A stretch of 64,000 nt of DNA from positions 2,046,001 to 2,110,000 of the forward strand of contig CAVRIT010000001.1 of assembly GCA_963721345.1 (NCBI GenBank). The letters run 5' to 3'. Shown here in pieces: positions 23,504 through 32,733 of this stretch. The translations under genes and the position numbers were made by a program. Source of the stretch: JACDAN01 sp963721345 (GTDB lineage Bacteria; Actinomycetota; Thermoleophilia; Gaiellales; Gaiellaceae). The notes beneath the pieces were generated by a model. The model saw only the letters and a list, made by a program, of their open reading frames with translations. It had not been told where the DNA came from and made no database searches. The first letter of the stretch is position 1, and each line of letters begins with the position of its first letter.

Positions 23504-25190
23504 GTGGAAGCGACGCACGACGTGCTCGTCGTCGGGGCCGGCTGCGCTGGGATGCGCGCGGCCATCGAGGCGTTCGACGAGGGCGCCGACGTCGCCCTCC
23601 TGTCCAAGATCCACCCCGTTCGAAGCCACTCCGGCGCCGCGGAAGGCGGGATCAACGCGGCCCTCGGAAACGCCTCCGAGGACGACCCGGAGAAGCACGC
23701 CTTCGACACCGTGAAGGGGTCGGACTACCTCGGCGACCAGGACGCGATCCAGGTTCTCTGCGACGAGGCGCCGGACGACGTGTACCAGCTCGAGCACTGG
23801 GGCGCCGTCTTCTCCCGCACGGACGACGGACGGATCGCCCAGCGCCCCTTCGGCGCAGCGGGCGAGCCGCGCACGGCGTACGCCGCGGACATCACCGGCC
23901 ATGTGCTCGTGCACGTGCTCTACGAGCAGGTGATGAAGCGCGACATCCACACCTACGAGGAGTTCTTCGCCTGGAAGCTCGTGATCGACGACGACCGCTG
24001 CCAGGGCGTGATCTGCTGGGACCTCCTGAACGGCGGGTTGAAGACGATCGGCGCGAAGACGGTCATCCTCGCCACGGGCGGCGCCGGGCGGCTCTACACC
24101 GGCACGACGAACGCCTACTCCTGCACCGGCGACGGGATGGCGATGGCGCTCACCGTCGGCGTCGCGCTGAAGGACATGGAGATGATGCAGTTCCACCCGA
24201 CGACGCTCGCGCCCACCGGCGTCCTGATCACCGAAGGCTGTCGCGGCGAGGGCGCGTATCTCCTGAACTCGGAGGGAGACAGGTTCCTCAAGCGCTACGC
24301 GCCGAACGCGATGGAGCTCGCCAGCCGCGACGTGATCTCACGCGCGGAACAGACCGAGATCGACGAGGGGCGCGGCGTGAACGGCAACGTCCTGCTCGAC
24401 CTCCGCCACCTCGGCGCCGAGAAGATCCACGAGCGGCTGCACGGCACGCGCGAGCTGTCGATGGTCTTCGCCGGCGTCGACCCGATCCACGAGCCGATCC
24501 CGGTCAGGCCGGGCGCCCACTACCACATGGGCGGCGTGGACACCGACCTCGACGGCCTCACCTCCGTGACCGGCCTCTATGCGGCCGGAGAGTGCGCCTG
24601 TGTGTCAGTGCACGGCGCGAACCGGCTCGGCGGGAACGCGCTGATGGAGACGATCACCTTCGGCAAGCGCGCGGGCCGCGCCGCCGCGGAGTGGGCGCTG
24701 ACGCACACGACGATCACGGTTCCGCCGTCGATCGAAGCCGAGGCGCAAAGCGAGCTCGGAGCAATCCTCAACCGCAGCGAAGGCGAGCGCCCTTGGGCGA
24801 TCCGTGACGAGCTCGCCGCGACGATGCACGAGAACTTCGGCGTCTTCCGTCGCGACGAGCAGATGCAGGAGCAGGGCCGCATCATCGAGCGCTTGAAGGA
24901 GCGCTACGAGCGGGTCGTCGTCGAGGACAAGGGCGACGTCTTCAACAACGACCTGACGCAGGCGCTCGAGCTCGAGTTCCTGCTCGACCTCGCCGAGTGC
25001 ATGGTCGTCGCGGGGCTCGCGCGCAAGGAGAGCACGCGGCGCCCACGCGCGGCCCTACGACTACCCCGAGCGGGACGACGAGAACTACCTCAAGCACACG
25101 CTGACGACGCTCGGCGGCGGTGGCCAGGTTCAGCTCGAGTGGAAACCGGTCACGATGACGAAGTGGCAGCCTCAGGAAAGAACGTACTGA
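23504..25190 (+). CDS. sdhA: Succinate dehydrogenase/fumarate reductase flavoprotein, frame-shifted near its end
   Basis: The FAD subunit begins VEATHDVLVVGAGCAGMRAA. The FAD-linking His region SHSGAAEGGINAA, the active-site block FHPTTLAPTGVLITEGCRGEG and the HMGG motif are present. After LARKES (25033) the frame becomes meaningless, but one frame on the expected ending appears (RPYDYPERDDENYLKHT ... KWQPQERTY, stop 25188-25190). One surplus base, A 25034, explains this. The corrected length is about 561 aa. GTG 23504 has TAGCGT 9 nt upstream. It is the first gene of a seven-gene overlapping operon. Confidence 0.9.
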
Positions 25191-25880
25191 TGGCGACCGT
25201 GCTCGCCTTTGCTCTCGCCGGCTGTGGCGGGGAGAATCCCTCGTCTGCGCCAGAGGCCTCGACTGACCCCAGACCGTTTTCAGCGCGCTTCGTCAGCCGA
25301 ACGACCTACGACGTCGACGGAGATCGCCGGCGCGAAACGACACGCGGAGCCTTCGACTGGGACGCAGATGAGGGGTTGGGCGACCGAACGGCACCCAGGA
25401 CTCGTGGTTCGAACCATTCAGGTTGGCGACGCATGCTTTCAGCGCTCCGGCATGAAACCGTGGAAGCAAACGATCGCGTCTGATCCCGAGGGACTGTGCA
25501 GCTCCGCACTCTTCCAAAGTCCGAGGAGCTCTTTCACCCTCCTGCGCAACGTCGCCGGACTCGAGGTCGTCGGCTCCGAGGAGCTGCGAGGCACGCAGAC
25601 CACGCGCCATCGCGGTTCGCTGAACATCGGGGCTGTGCAGGGACCGGTCGAGGTCTGGGTCGACGAATCCGGCGTGGTTCTCAGAGAACGGCACGAGGCC
25701 GCCGACAAGGGCTTTGTCAGCACGACCGACTACTACGACTTCGGCGTCGAAGTCGACGTCCGGCGGCCGCCCGACGAGGAGGTCGCCAAGAAGGGGAGCT
25801 CGATCGTCGACGATGAGCTGTGCCGGCGGCAGAAGGAACGGCTCGCGAAGAAGAAGGTGCACCTAGATTGTCTGGGGTGA
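25190..25880 (+). CDS. Lipoprotein of unknown function inside the sdh operon (frame-shifted)
   Basis: Starts MATVLAFALAGCGGENPSS, a lipoprotein signal with the lipobox Cys at residue 12. After FDWDADEG the frame breaks in a GGGG run (25372-25375) and continues one frame later as WATERHPGLVVRTIQVGDACF to the stop at 25880. Removing one G gives a single protein of about 229 aa ending DDELCRRQKERLAKKKVHLDC. Its start shares a base with the sdhA stop and its stop overlaps the sdhB start. No family is recognised; the layout resembles small secreted beta-sheet lipoproteins. Confidence 0.65.
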
Positions 25881-26971
25881 CCGAGACCTCCGTCCAGCTG
25901 CCAGACCCGGATGCGCCGACGATGGACGTCGCGCTGAAGATCTGGCGCTACGACGGCCAGACCGGCGAGAAGGAGCTCCGAGACTACGAGATCGAGGCGC
26001 CGGAGTGGGCGTGCCTCCTCGACGTCCTCGACCTGATCAAGGACAAGCTCGACGGGTCGCTCGCCTACCGCAAGAGCTGCCGGATGATGATTTGCGGCTC
26101 GTGCGGGATGCGCATGGACGGCCGCGCCGTCCTGGCCTGCAGGGAGCGGATGAAGCCGATCGTCGACCGCGGCCATGTCCCCGTGATCTCGGCGATGGGG
26201 AACCTGCCGATCGTCAAGGACCTGGTGGTGGACATGGATCCGTTCTGGGGCAAGATCCGCAGCGTCAAGCCCTGGCTCGATCCCGGCTACGACGAGGTGG
26301 CGGAGAAGGAGCGCGTCGTCTCGCAGCAGCGGATGAACGCGATCCACAAAGAGGCGCTCTGCATCATGTGCGGCTGCTGCGTCTCGGAGTGCAACTCGAT
26401 GGAGTCCGATCCGGACTTCCTCGGCCCCGCTGCGCTGGCGAAGGGCTTCCGGTTCGTCGGGGACCCGCGGGAGCGCGGCCAGGTCGAGCGCCTGAACAAG
26501 CTGAACGAGGAGCACGGCATCTGGGACTGCACCCGCTGCTACTTCTGCAACGAGCGCTGCCCGAAGGGCGTCGACCCGCGCGACGCGATCGCGAAGCTCG
26601 GCGCCGAGTCGATCAAGGAGGGCATCGACCACGACATGGGGGCGAAGCACGCGAAGTGGTTCGTCAAGTCCGCGATGACGACCGGCTGGCTGCGAGAGGA
26701 GGAGCTGATCCCGAAGACGCAGGGCTACATCGCGGCGATCAAGCAGGTGCGCTTCGCGATCAGCCTCGCCCGCCACGGGAAGGTGCGGCCGATCCCGGTG
26801 CCGCACGTAGCCGAGGCGGTGAGCGAGGCCCGCGCGCTCTACGAGCTGACGCAGCAACAGGGCCAGAAGGGCGCGGCGGGGATAGTCCAGGGCGAGAAGG
26901 CTCTCGCGAAGATCGAGAAGCCGGAATGGGGCGGCGCGAGCCGCGTCGCACCGGAGAAGTCACGGCAATGA
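25877..26971 (+). CDS. sdhB: Succinate dehydrogenase/fumarate reductase iron-sulfur subunit
   Basis: About 364 aa, longer than classical SdhB at the C-terminus. The [2Fe-2S] cysteines are in CRMMICGSCGMRM and VLAC; the other two clusters are in CIMCGCCVSEC and CTRCYFCNERCPKG. The GTG start overlaps the lipoprotein stop as GTGA and the stop overlaps sdhE as ATGA. Electrons pass from SdhA FADH2 through these clusters to the SdhE-type subunit encoded next. Confidence 0.93.
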   Translation: MTETSVQLPDPDAPTMDVALKIWRYDGQTGEKELRDYEIEAPEWACLLDVLDLIKDKLDGSLAYRKSCRMMICGSCGMRMDGRAVLACRERMKPIVDRGHVPVISAMGNLPIVKDLVVDMDPFWGKIRSVKPWLDPGYDEVAEKERVVSQQRMNAIHKEALCIMCGCCVSECNSMESDPDFLGPAALAKGFRFVGDPRERGQVERLNKLNEEHGIWDCTRCYFCNERCPKGVDPRDAIAKLGAESIKEGIDHDMGAKHAKWFVKSAMTTGWLREEELIPKTQGYIAAIKQVRFAISLARHGKVRPIPVPHVAEAVSEARALYELTQQQGQKGAAGIVQGEKALAKIEKPEWGGASRVAPEKSRQ

Positions 26972-27849
26972 AGGTCGCCTACTACAAGGGCTGCCTCGCG
27001 GCGCTCTCGGCGAAGGAGCTCGACATCTCGACCAGGGCGCTCGCGCCGCGCCTCGGGCTCGAGCTGGAGGAGCTCGAGTCGGTGACCTGCTGCGGCGCCG
27101 GCGACATCCACGAGGCCGAGCCCGACTACTACCTCCACCTGAACGCCCGAATCCTGGCGTACGCCGAGCAGACCGGCTCTGACACGCTGATGACGGTCTG
27201 CAACGTCTGCACGCTCAACCTGCGGCAGGCGAACCTCCAGCTCCAGAAGGACGCCGAGCTTCGGGAGCGCGTCAACGAGAACCTCGGGGCGGTCGGCGTC
27301 CCGGCCTACAACGGAGAGGTCGAGGTCAAGCACCTCCTCTGGCTGATCGCCGAGGGTGACGGCTACGAGCAGCTCAAGCTCGCGGCGCACAAGGGCCTCA
27401 AAGGTCTGCGAATTGCGCCGTTCTACGGCTGCCAGATCCTGCGGCCCTCGAAGCTCCTCGGCTTCGAGGATCCCGATCGCCCGTGGTCGCTCGAGGCGAT
27501 CATCGAGGCGTGCGGCGGCGAGCCCGTCGACTACCCGGCGAAGATCAAGTGCTGCGGCTTCCCGATCATCGCGGCCCGCGAGGAGACGGCCCTCGGCGAG
27601 CTGATCCAGCCGATCGAGCAGGCGATCGAGGCCGGGGCCGACGCGATGGTGACCCCGTGCCCGCTCTGCCACCTGTCGCTGGACGCCTGGCAGCAGAAGC
27701 TCGAGGCGTCCACGGGGAGGAAGTTCGAGCTGCCGATCCTCCACCTGTCTCAGCTGATCGGCGTGGCGGCGGGCCTGGAGGAGTCGGAGCTCAAGTTCAA
27801 GCGTCACATCGTTCCCGTGACGCCGGTGACCGAGAAGCTCGAGGTCTGA
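26968..27849 (+). CDS. sdhE: HdrB/SdhE-like CCG-domain subunit of a non-classical succinate:quinone reductase
   Basis: A 293-aa protein with two Cys-rich CCG domains: YYKGCLAAL with SVTCCGAGD and CNVC in the first, FYGCQILRP with IKCCGFP and TPCPLCHLS in the second. This is the family shared by heterodisulfide reductase HdrB and the SdhE subunits of non-classical SQRs, where it replaces membrane cytochrome b subunits. No SdhC/D-type membrane anchors are present here. It overlaps both neighbours (ATGA, CTGA). Confidence 0.88.
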   Translation: MKVAYYKGCLAALSAKELDISTRALAPRLGLELEELESVTCCGAGDIHEAEPDYYLHLNARILAYAEQTGSDTLMTVCNVCTLNLRQANLQLQKDAELRERVNENLGAVGVPAYNGEVEVKHLLWLIAEGDGYEQLKLAAHKGLKGLRIAPFYGCQILRPSKLLGFEDPDRPWSLEAIIEACGGEPVDYPAKIKCCGFPIIAAREETALGELIQPIEQAIEAGADAMVTPCPLCHLSLDAWQQKLEASTGRKFELPILHLSQLIGVAAGLEESELKFKRHIVPVTPVTEKLEV

Positions 27850-28664
27850 TCGCTGCGGCCGTAGCGGCCGCCTCTGTCGCTGCCGCGGCGGCCGCCGCGG
27901 GCTACGCGTGGTTCGAAGCCGGCTGGGTGCGGCTGGAGACGGTCGACGTGCGGCTCCGGCGGCTGCCGCACGAGCTCGACGGGCTGCGGATCGCGCACCT
28001 GTCCGACTTCCACCTCGGTCTGCCGTCGAGGGGGACGCAGGCCGTGCGGCGCGCCGTGGACTGGGTGGAAGAGCGCCGGCCGGACCTAACGCTGATCAGC
28101 GGTGACCTCGTCTCGCGGCGAAGCGGGGAGCGGCTGCTGCGCGAGCTTGTGGCGCGACTCCCGAACGCGTACGCGGTGCTCGGTAACCACGACTACGCCA
28201 GCACGAAGGATCCGTTCTCGCAGCCCGTCGAGCTGAACGACCTGCCGGGTGTCCGGCTGCTCGTCGACGAGGCGGAGACGGTCGTGCTGCGCGGCCGGAA
28301 GGTGCAGATCGTCGGGGTCGACCCGCGCTCGTATCGGGCGGGCCGGTCTCAGCCGGAGCGCCTCGCGGACCCGACGGCGGACCTGCGCATCCTCCTCTGC
28401 CACTTCCCGCAGGTCGTCGACCGGCTGGAGCCGGGTGTCTTCGACCTCGTCGTCGCGGGCCACCTGCACGCGGGCCAGATTTGCATCCCGTACCCCGGCG
28501 GGAAGCTGCGGCTTTCGCACATTCGCTGGTCGTACGTCGAGGGGCTCTACGAGCGGCCCGGCGGAACGCTGCATCTCACACCCGGTCTCGGAACAACGTT
28601 CGTGCCGTTTCGGTTCTTCGCGAGGCCCGCTGCTCACGAACTCGTCCTACACTCAGACAAGTGA
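27846..28664 (+). CDS. Membrane-anchored metallophosphoesterase (YkuE/YaeI-like)
   Basis: About 272 aa. An Ala-rich membrane helix (IAAAVAAASVAAAAAAAGYAW) precedes a calcineurin-like domain with the metal ligands in LSDFHLG, ISGDLV, LGNHDY and VAGHLHAGQI. No ATG, GTG or TTG precedes the helix; CTG 27846 overlaps the sdhE stop as CTGA and is the best start. Members of this family often hydrolyse lipid-linked or nucleotide phosphates; the substrate is unclear. Confidence 0.82.
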   Translation: MIAAAVAAASVAAAAAAAGYAWFEAGWVRLETVDVRLRRLPHELDGLRIAHLSDFHLGLPSRGTQAVRRAVDWVEERRPDLTLISGDLVSRRSGERLLRELVARLPNAYAVLGNHDYASTKDPFSQPVELNDLPGVRLLVDEAETVVLRGRKVQIVGVDPRSYRAGRSQPERLADPTADLRILLCHFPQVVDRLEPGVFDLVVAGHLHAGQICIPYPGGKLRLSHIRWSYVEGLYERPGGTLHLTPGLGTTFVPFRFFARPAAHELVLHSDK

Positions 28665-29287
28665 CAACACGCCTTCGGGGCCTCACCGGCGCGACCTTGC
28701 CGTCGGCGCCGACGGTCTGCCACGACTGCGTCTGGTGGCAGTCGCGCGCCGGGCGAAGCGCGTCGAAGCGCCGCTGGATCGAAAAAGCGGAAGACGACTG
28801 GGGCGCGTGGGGCACGCTCTACGCCGACGACGACGGCCGCGTGCTCGGGTCGATGCAGTACGGGCCGAGCGAGCTTTTTCCGCGGGCGGAGGATCTCCCG
28901 GCTGGTCCGCCCTCGGATGACGCCGTCCTCGTCACCTGCGCGTACCTCGTGGAGGGCGCCGCTCAGTGGGTGCTCCAGTCGCTGTTCCTGGCGGCGATAG
29001 GCGACGTGAAGGGACGCGGTGGGAAGGCGCTCGAAGCGTTCGCCTACCGCTACCCCGAGGGCGAGTCGGCCGAGGAGCGCTTCCTCGTCCACCGCACGGT
29101 CTTCCCCAGCGACTTCCTGGCGGACTTCGGTTTCACGATTGTCCGGCGCCTGGGACGCGTCGAGCTCGCCCGGCTCGAGCTCGGCGGCGTCGAGTTCGCG
29201 CCCGAGCGGCGCCGCGAGCGCCTCGTGCGCCACGTCAAGGAGCTGCTGCCCGAGCCCGAGTATTCGCCGGTTCCGCGCAGGCCGTGA
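28661..29287 (+). CDS. GNAT-like acetyltransferase
   Basis: A 208-aa protein starting VTTRLRGLTGATL with a CHDCVWW Cys pair near residue 25. The core GRVLGSMQYGPS, the central beta strand VLVTCAYL and VFPSDFLADFGFTIVRR fit the GNAT fold of an actinobacterial family, without a recognised substrate. GTG 28661 overlaps the previous stop (GTGA), as does the next gene start. Confidence 0.6.
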   Translation: MTTRLRGLTGATLPSAPTVCHDCVWWQSRAGRSASKRRWIEKAEDDWGAWGTLYADDDGRVLGSMQYGPSELFPRAEDLPAGPPSDDAVLVTCAYLVEGAAQWVLQSLFLAAIGDVKGRGGKALEAFAYRYPEGESAEERFLVHRTVFPSDFLADFGFTIVRRLGRVELARLELGGVEFAPERRRERLVRHVKELLPEPEYSPVPRRP

Positions 29288-29649
29288 GCTCCCCGGGCAC
29301 CCAGATCCTGCTCGACGACGCCGCCACGCGCGGCGCGTTCACTCTCCTGCGCCTCGTCCTGGAGTCAGGCGGCGGCGCCGGGTGGCACACACACGGCCGG
29401 GAGGACGAGACTCTCGTACTCGTCGGCGGCGGGCTCGTCGTGGAGACCGAGGAGGGCAGCAAGGCGCTCGAGCGCGGCCAGATCGTTTTCCTGCCGCGCG
29501 GCGTGCGTCACGCCTTCCACGCAGGCGAGGAGGGGGCGACCGTGCTGATCTTCGCGGTGCCCGCCGGCCTCGAGGTCTTCTTCCGCGCCCTCGAGGAAGG
29601 ACGCGACGCCGACAGGGCCGCGGCGGCCGCCGGGATCACTTTCGGCTAG
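29284..29649 (+). CDS. Small single-domain cupin
   Basis: A 121-aa cupin: metal-binding motif 1 GAGWHTHGREDE and motif 2 FLPRGVRHAFH are intact, so it should bind a metal ion. It is the last gene of the sdh run. The stop lies in a CTAG (29646-29649) that also supplies the stop of the convergent large secreted protein. The ligand is unknown. Confidence 0.85.
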   Translation: MSSPGTQILLDDAATRGAFTLLRLVLESGGGAGWHTHGREDETLVLVGGGLVVETEEGSKALERGQIVFLPRGVRHAFHAGEEGATVLIFAVPAGLEVFFRALEEGRDADRAAAAAGITFG

Positions 29650-32600
29650 GTCGCGGCCCAGCTGACCTGGGCGACGGCGCGGTTCGTCCGCTCGTACCAC
29701 TCGACGCGCACCTCGTGCTCGCCCGCGGTCATCGATCTCGTCGCCGTGAAGGTTCGCGTCGACTGGTCGCGCCACTGGTTGATCACGAGCGTCCCGTCGA
29801 CGTAGACACGGATTCCGTCGCTCGTTCGTGCCGTGAACCGGTACGAGCGCGCGGCGAAGTGGAAGCGCCCGACCCAGCGAGCGGAGAAGTTGTCGTTGGG
29901 GACGCCGTTGCCCGGCCCGCCCGTGCCCCAGTCGAAGTTGACGGCCGAGTCGCAGCGGCCGAACCGCGGCGGGCTGGTGAGCGTCCGGTTGGCGAAGTAC
30001 TCGGCGACCCACTGGCCGGACGGGCAGCCGCGCCAGCCGAGCTCCGCCACCGCCTGGCCGCCGTTCTCGTAGAACTCGAGCCGCACTTGGTGCTCCCCCG
30101 CGGCCAGCGTCGTACTCGCCCGATACGTCGTTGCCGACTGGTCCCGCCATGCGTCGACGAGCGATCGACTGTCGACCCACAACCGCACACCGTCGTCGGC
30201 TCGCGTCGTGAAGGAGTGCACCCCGGCCGAGAAGTCGAATCGTCCCGTCCAGCGGACTGAGAAGTTGTCGGGGCCGACGCCGTTCCCCGGCCCGCCCGAG
30301 CCCCAGTTGTTTGCGATCGCAGGCTCGCAGCGGGTGAACGCCGGAGTGCCGCCGAGCGTCCGGTTCGCGAAGTACTCGGCGAGGTACTGGCCCTTGGGGC
30401 AGGTCGGCTCCGGCTGGGGCTCGAAGGTGGCGCGGTAGGTAGCGGGCGTCTCGTCCGCCACGACCGTGTGGGTCTGCGCGCCTCCGTCCGACCACGTCGT
30501 CCAGCCGTAGGGCGTCCCGCCGAGCAACTGCGGCGAGATCGCGCTGACGGAGTTGCTCGATCCGACGATCACCGTCCGGTCGAACGGTGCCGTGCCGGTG
30601 AAGCTGCCGACCACCAGCTGCAAGCCGGACGGATTCGACTCGAAGCTCAGCTGGACGCTCTGCGGGTGGATCTCGACGCTCGTGGTGTCGCTGAGACCGC
30701 CCGCGTCGGTGACCGTGAGCCGGAGCTCGAGGTACGACGGGTACTCGTGGTCAGGAGCGGGGAAGGAGCCGCTGTTCACGCCGCTGAGCGTCTGCACGGG
30801 GTGCGAGTGGCAGTTCGACGGGCAGTGGTGGAGGATGATCTCCCACTGGAACGCCGATGATCCGAGCACGCCTTGCTCCGGGTCCGTCGCGGAGCCGGCG
30901 AAACCGAGCGCATCGTCGACGCGCCACGTCGTCCCGAGGGCCGGCGAGTCGATCGACGCGGTCGGCGCGCTGTTGTTCACGGTGATCCGAACCGTGGCGA
31001 CCGAGCTCGCGCCGAGCGAGTCGGTGACGCGCAGGCGGACGTCGTACGTGCCGCCGGTGTCGTAGGTGCGGGACGGCGAGACTGCGGTCGAGTCGTCGAA
31101 CGCGCCGTCAACGTCGAGATCCCAGGCGTACGTCAGCGGGTCGGCGTCGGCGTCGGACGAGGCGGAGCCGTCGAAGCTCACCGTCAGCGGCGCCGAACCG
31201 GTCGTCGGCGTCGCGGCGGCTCTCGCGACCGGTGGCGTGTTGCCGGCGAAGTAGCGGATCCGCCGCACGGCGCCTCCGTCGAGGTCGACGTAGAAGAGGT
31301 CGCCGCCGGGCCCGATGCGCAGGTCGACCGGGTTGCTCGCGCCTGCTGCGAAGGTCAGCCGCTGCGTCGCGTCCGGGAGGCCCCCGCCCCCCGCGAGCAT
31401 GGCCCAGATGCAGTCGCGGGAGTAGTCAGCGAAGAACAGCGCGCCCTGGTACTGCGCCGGGTAGCCGCCGGCCGTGTAGAAGGCGAGCCCCGCGGTCGAG
31501 GAGCTTCCGGTCGGGCAGGTCTCGCCCGCCACAACCTTCACGGCGTGGTCGTAGGCGTAGTGCGCGGTCCTCACGGCGCCCGCCCCGGACGCGTAGAGGT
31601 TCTCGCACATGTTGAGGTTGGCGCCGTCGTAGCCGCCCTGCCGCGGCGTGCCCTCGTAGCACGGCCAGCCGAAGTTGACGACGGACGTGCCGGCAGCGAA
31701 GCGGTTGATCTCCTCCCACGTGTTCCAGCCGACGTCGCCGAGCCAGAGCTCGCTCGTCCCGGGCCGCACCGTCATGCGGAACGGGTTGCGGAGCCCCTGG
31801 GCGACGATCCGGCGCGCGTTCGGGTCGGGATCGAGCGAGCGTGGGTTGTCCAGGAGGCCCTCGCCGGTGAGCGGGTCGACACGGAGGACGGTTCCGTCGA
31901 GGTTCACGGGGTCGCCCGAGGTCAGGAGGTCGAGGCTCCGGAGCGCGCCGCCCTCGGCAGTCGGTGGGCTGAGAGCCGCGCCGACGCCCCCGGGCGGATC
32001 GCCGCAAGGGTTGACGGGGCTCCCGTCCTGGCCGTAGTCGGTGAAGTTGAAGCTCGCGCCGTCGCCGCCCGAGACGTAGAGCGCGCCGTCGGCGCCGAAC
32101 GCGAGGCTGCCGACGGAGTGGCTCGGGTACTGCTGGCACCAGTCCTCGATCAGGACGTCCTCCGGGCCGGTCATGGCGTTCCCGGCCGCTTCCAGCTTCG
32201 AGAGCCGCCCGCTGACGACACAGCCGTCGCCCGTCGCACCGGGCGGGTTCGGACAGGGATCCGAGAGGACGCCCGGCGTCCCCCACCTCGGCGCAATCCC
32301 CCCGATCGGCGCGTCGTAGGCGTAGAGGACGTACAGGTAGGGCGTGGCGGGGAACTGCGGATGCAGCTCGAAGCCCATCAGGCCGCGGTCCCAGAAGTTG
32401 TAGACGTTCGTCGAGAGGTCGGCGAAGACCGTCGGCGTCGTGTCCGTGAGGTCGTCGTAGACCTTGATCCGGCCGTTCTTCTCCGCGACGAACACCCGTC
32501 CGTCGCTCGCAAACCGCACCGCCATCGGCTGCGTCAGGCCGCTGATCGTGACCGACTCCTGGAAGCCGGCCGGAAGCGTGGCTCCGTGTGAGGAGGCCGG

Positions 32601-32669
32601 CCAAAGGAGCCCCAAAGCGCAGGCGCACAGCACAAGCCCGCGCTGGAGCGGGCGGCGCCGCAGCTGCAT
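29646..32669 (-). CDS. Secreted sorbosone-dehydrogenase/PKD/PA14 multidomain protein
   Basis: About 1007 aa. Signal peptide MQLRRRPLQRGLVLCACALG; GSDH beta-propeller about residues 30-470 (SGLTQPMAVRFASDGRVFVAEK, GLRNPFRMTVRPG); PKD domain about 485-570; a His-rich module (LHHCPSNCHSHP) about 590-680; a WSDGG module; then two PA14-like domains (YLAEYFANRTL and WVAEYFANRTL), each about 135 aa. ATG 32669 is preferred over an in-frame TTG at 32705 because it begins a clean signal peptide. PA14 modules usually bind carbohydrate, so a surface sugar-oxidising or adhesive role is inferred. Confidence 0.85.
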   Translation of the reverse strand: MQLRRRPLQRGLVLCACALGLLWPASSHGATLPAGFQESVTISGLTQPMAVRFASDGRVFVAEKNGRIKVYDDLTDTTPTVFADLSTNVYNFWDRGLMGFELHPQFPATPYLYVLYAYDAPIGGIAPRWGTPGVLSDPCPNPPGATGDGCVVSGRLSKLEAAGNAMTGPEDVLIEDWCQQYPSHSVGSLAFGADGALYVSGGDGASFNFTDYGQDGSPVNPCGDPPGGVGAALSPPTAEGGALRSLDLLTSGDPVNLDGTVLRVDPLTGEGLLDNPRSLDPDPNARRIVAQGLRNPFRMTVRPGTSELWLGDVGWNTWEEINRFAAGTSVVNFGWPCYEGTPRQGGYDGANLNMCENLYASGAGAVRTAHYAYDHAVKVVAGETCPTGSSSTAGLAFYTAGGYPAQYQGALFFADYSRDCIWAMLAGGGGLPDATQRLTFAAGASNPVDLRIGPGGDLFYVDLDGGAVRRIRYFAGNTPPVARAAATPTTGSAPLTVSFDGSASSDADADPLTYAWDLDVDGAFDDSTAVSPSRTYDTGGTYDVRLRVTDSLGASSVATVRITVNNSAPTASIDSPALGTTWRVDDALGFAGSATDPEQGVLGSSAFQWEIILHHCPSNCHSHPVQTLSGVNSGSFPAPDHEYPSYLELRLTVTDAGGLSDTTSVEIHPQSVQLSFESNPSGLQLVVGSFTGTAPFDRTVIVGSSNSVSAISPQLLGGTPYGWTTWSDGGAQTHTVVADETPATYRATFEPQPEPTCPKGQYLAEYFANRTLGGTPAFTRCEPAIANNWGSGGPGNGVGPDNFSVRWTGRFDFSAGVHSFTTRADDGVRLWVDSRSLVDAWRDQSATTYRASTTLAAGEHQVRLEFYENGGQAVAELGWRGCPSGQWVAEYFANRTLTSPPRFGRCDSAVNFDWGTGGPGNGVPNDNFSARWVGRFHFAARSYRFTARTSDGIRVYVDGTLVINQWRDQSTRTFTATRSMTAGEHEVRVEWYERTNRAVAQVSWAAT

Positions 32670-32733
32670 GCATGCACAAATAGGGCCTTTCGCCCCTGTG
32701 GACAACTAGCCGGTGGGCTAGGTTCGGTCCTGG

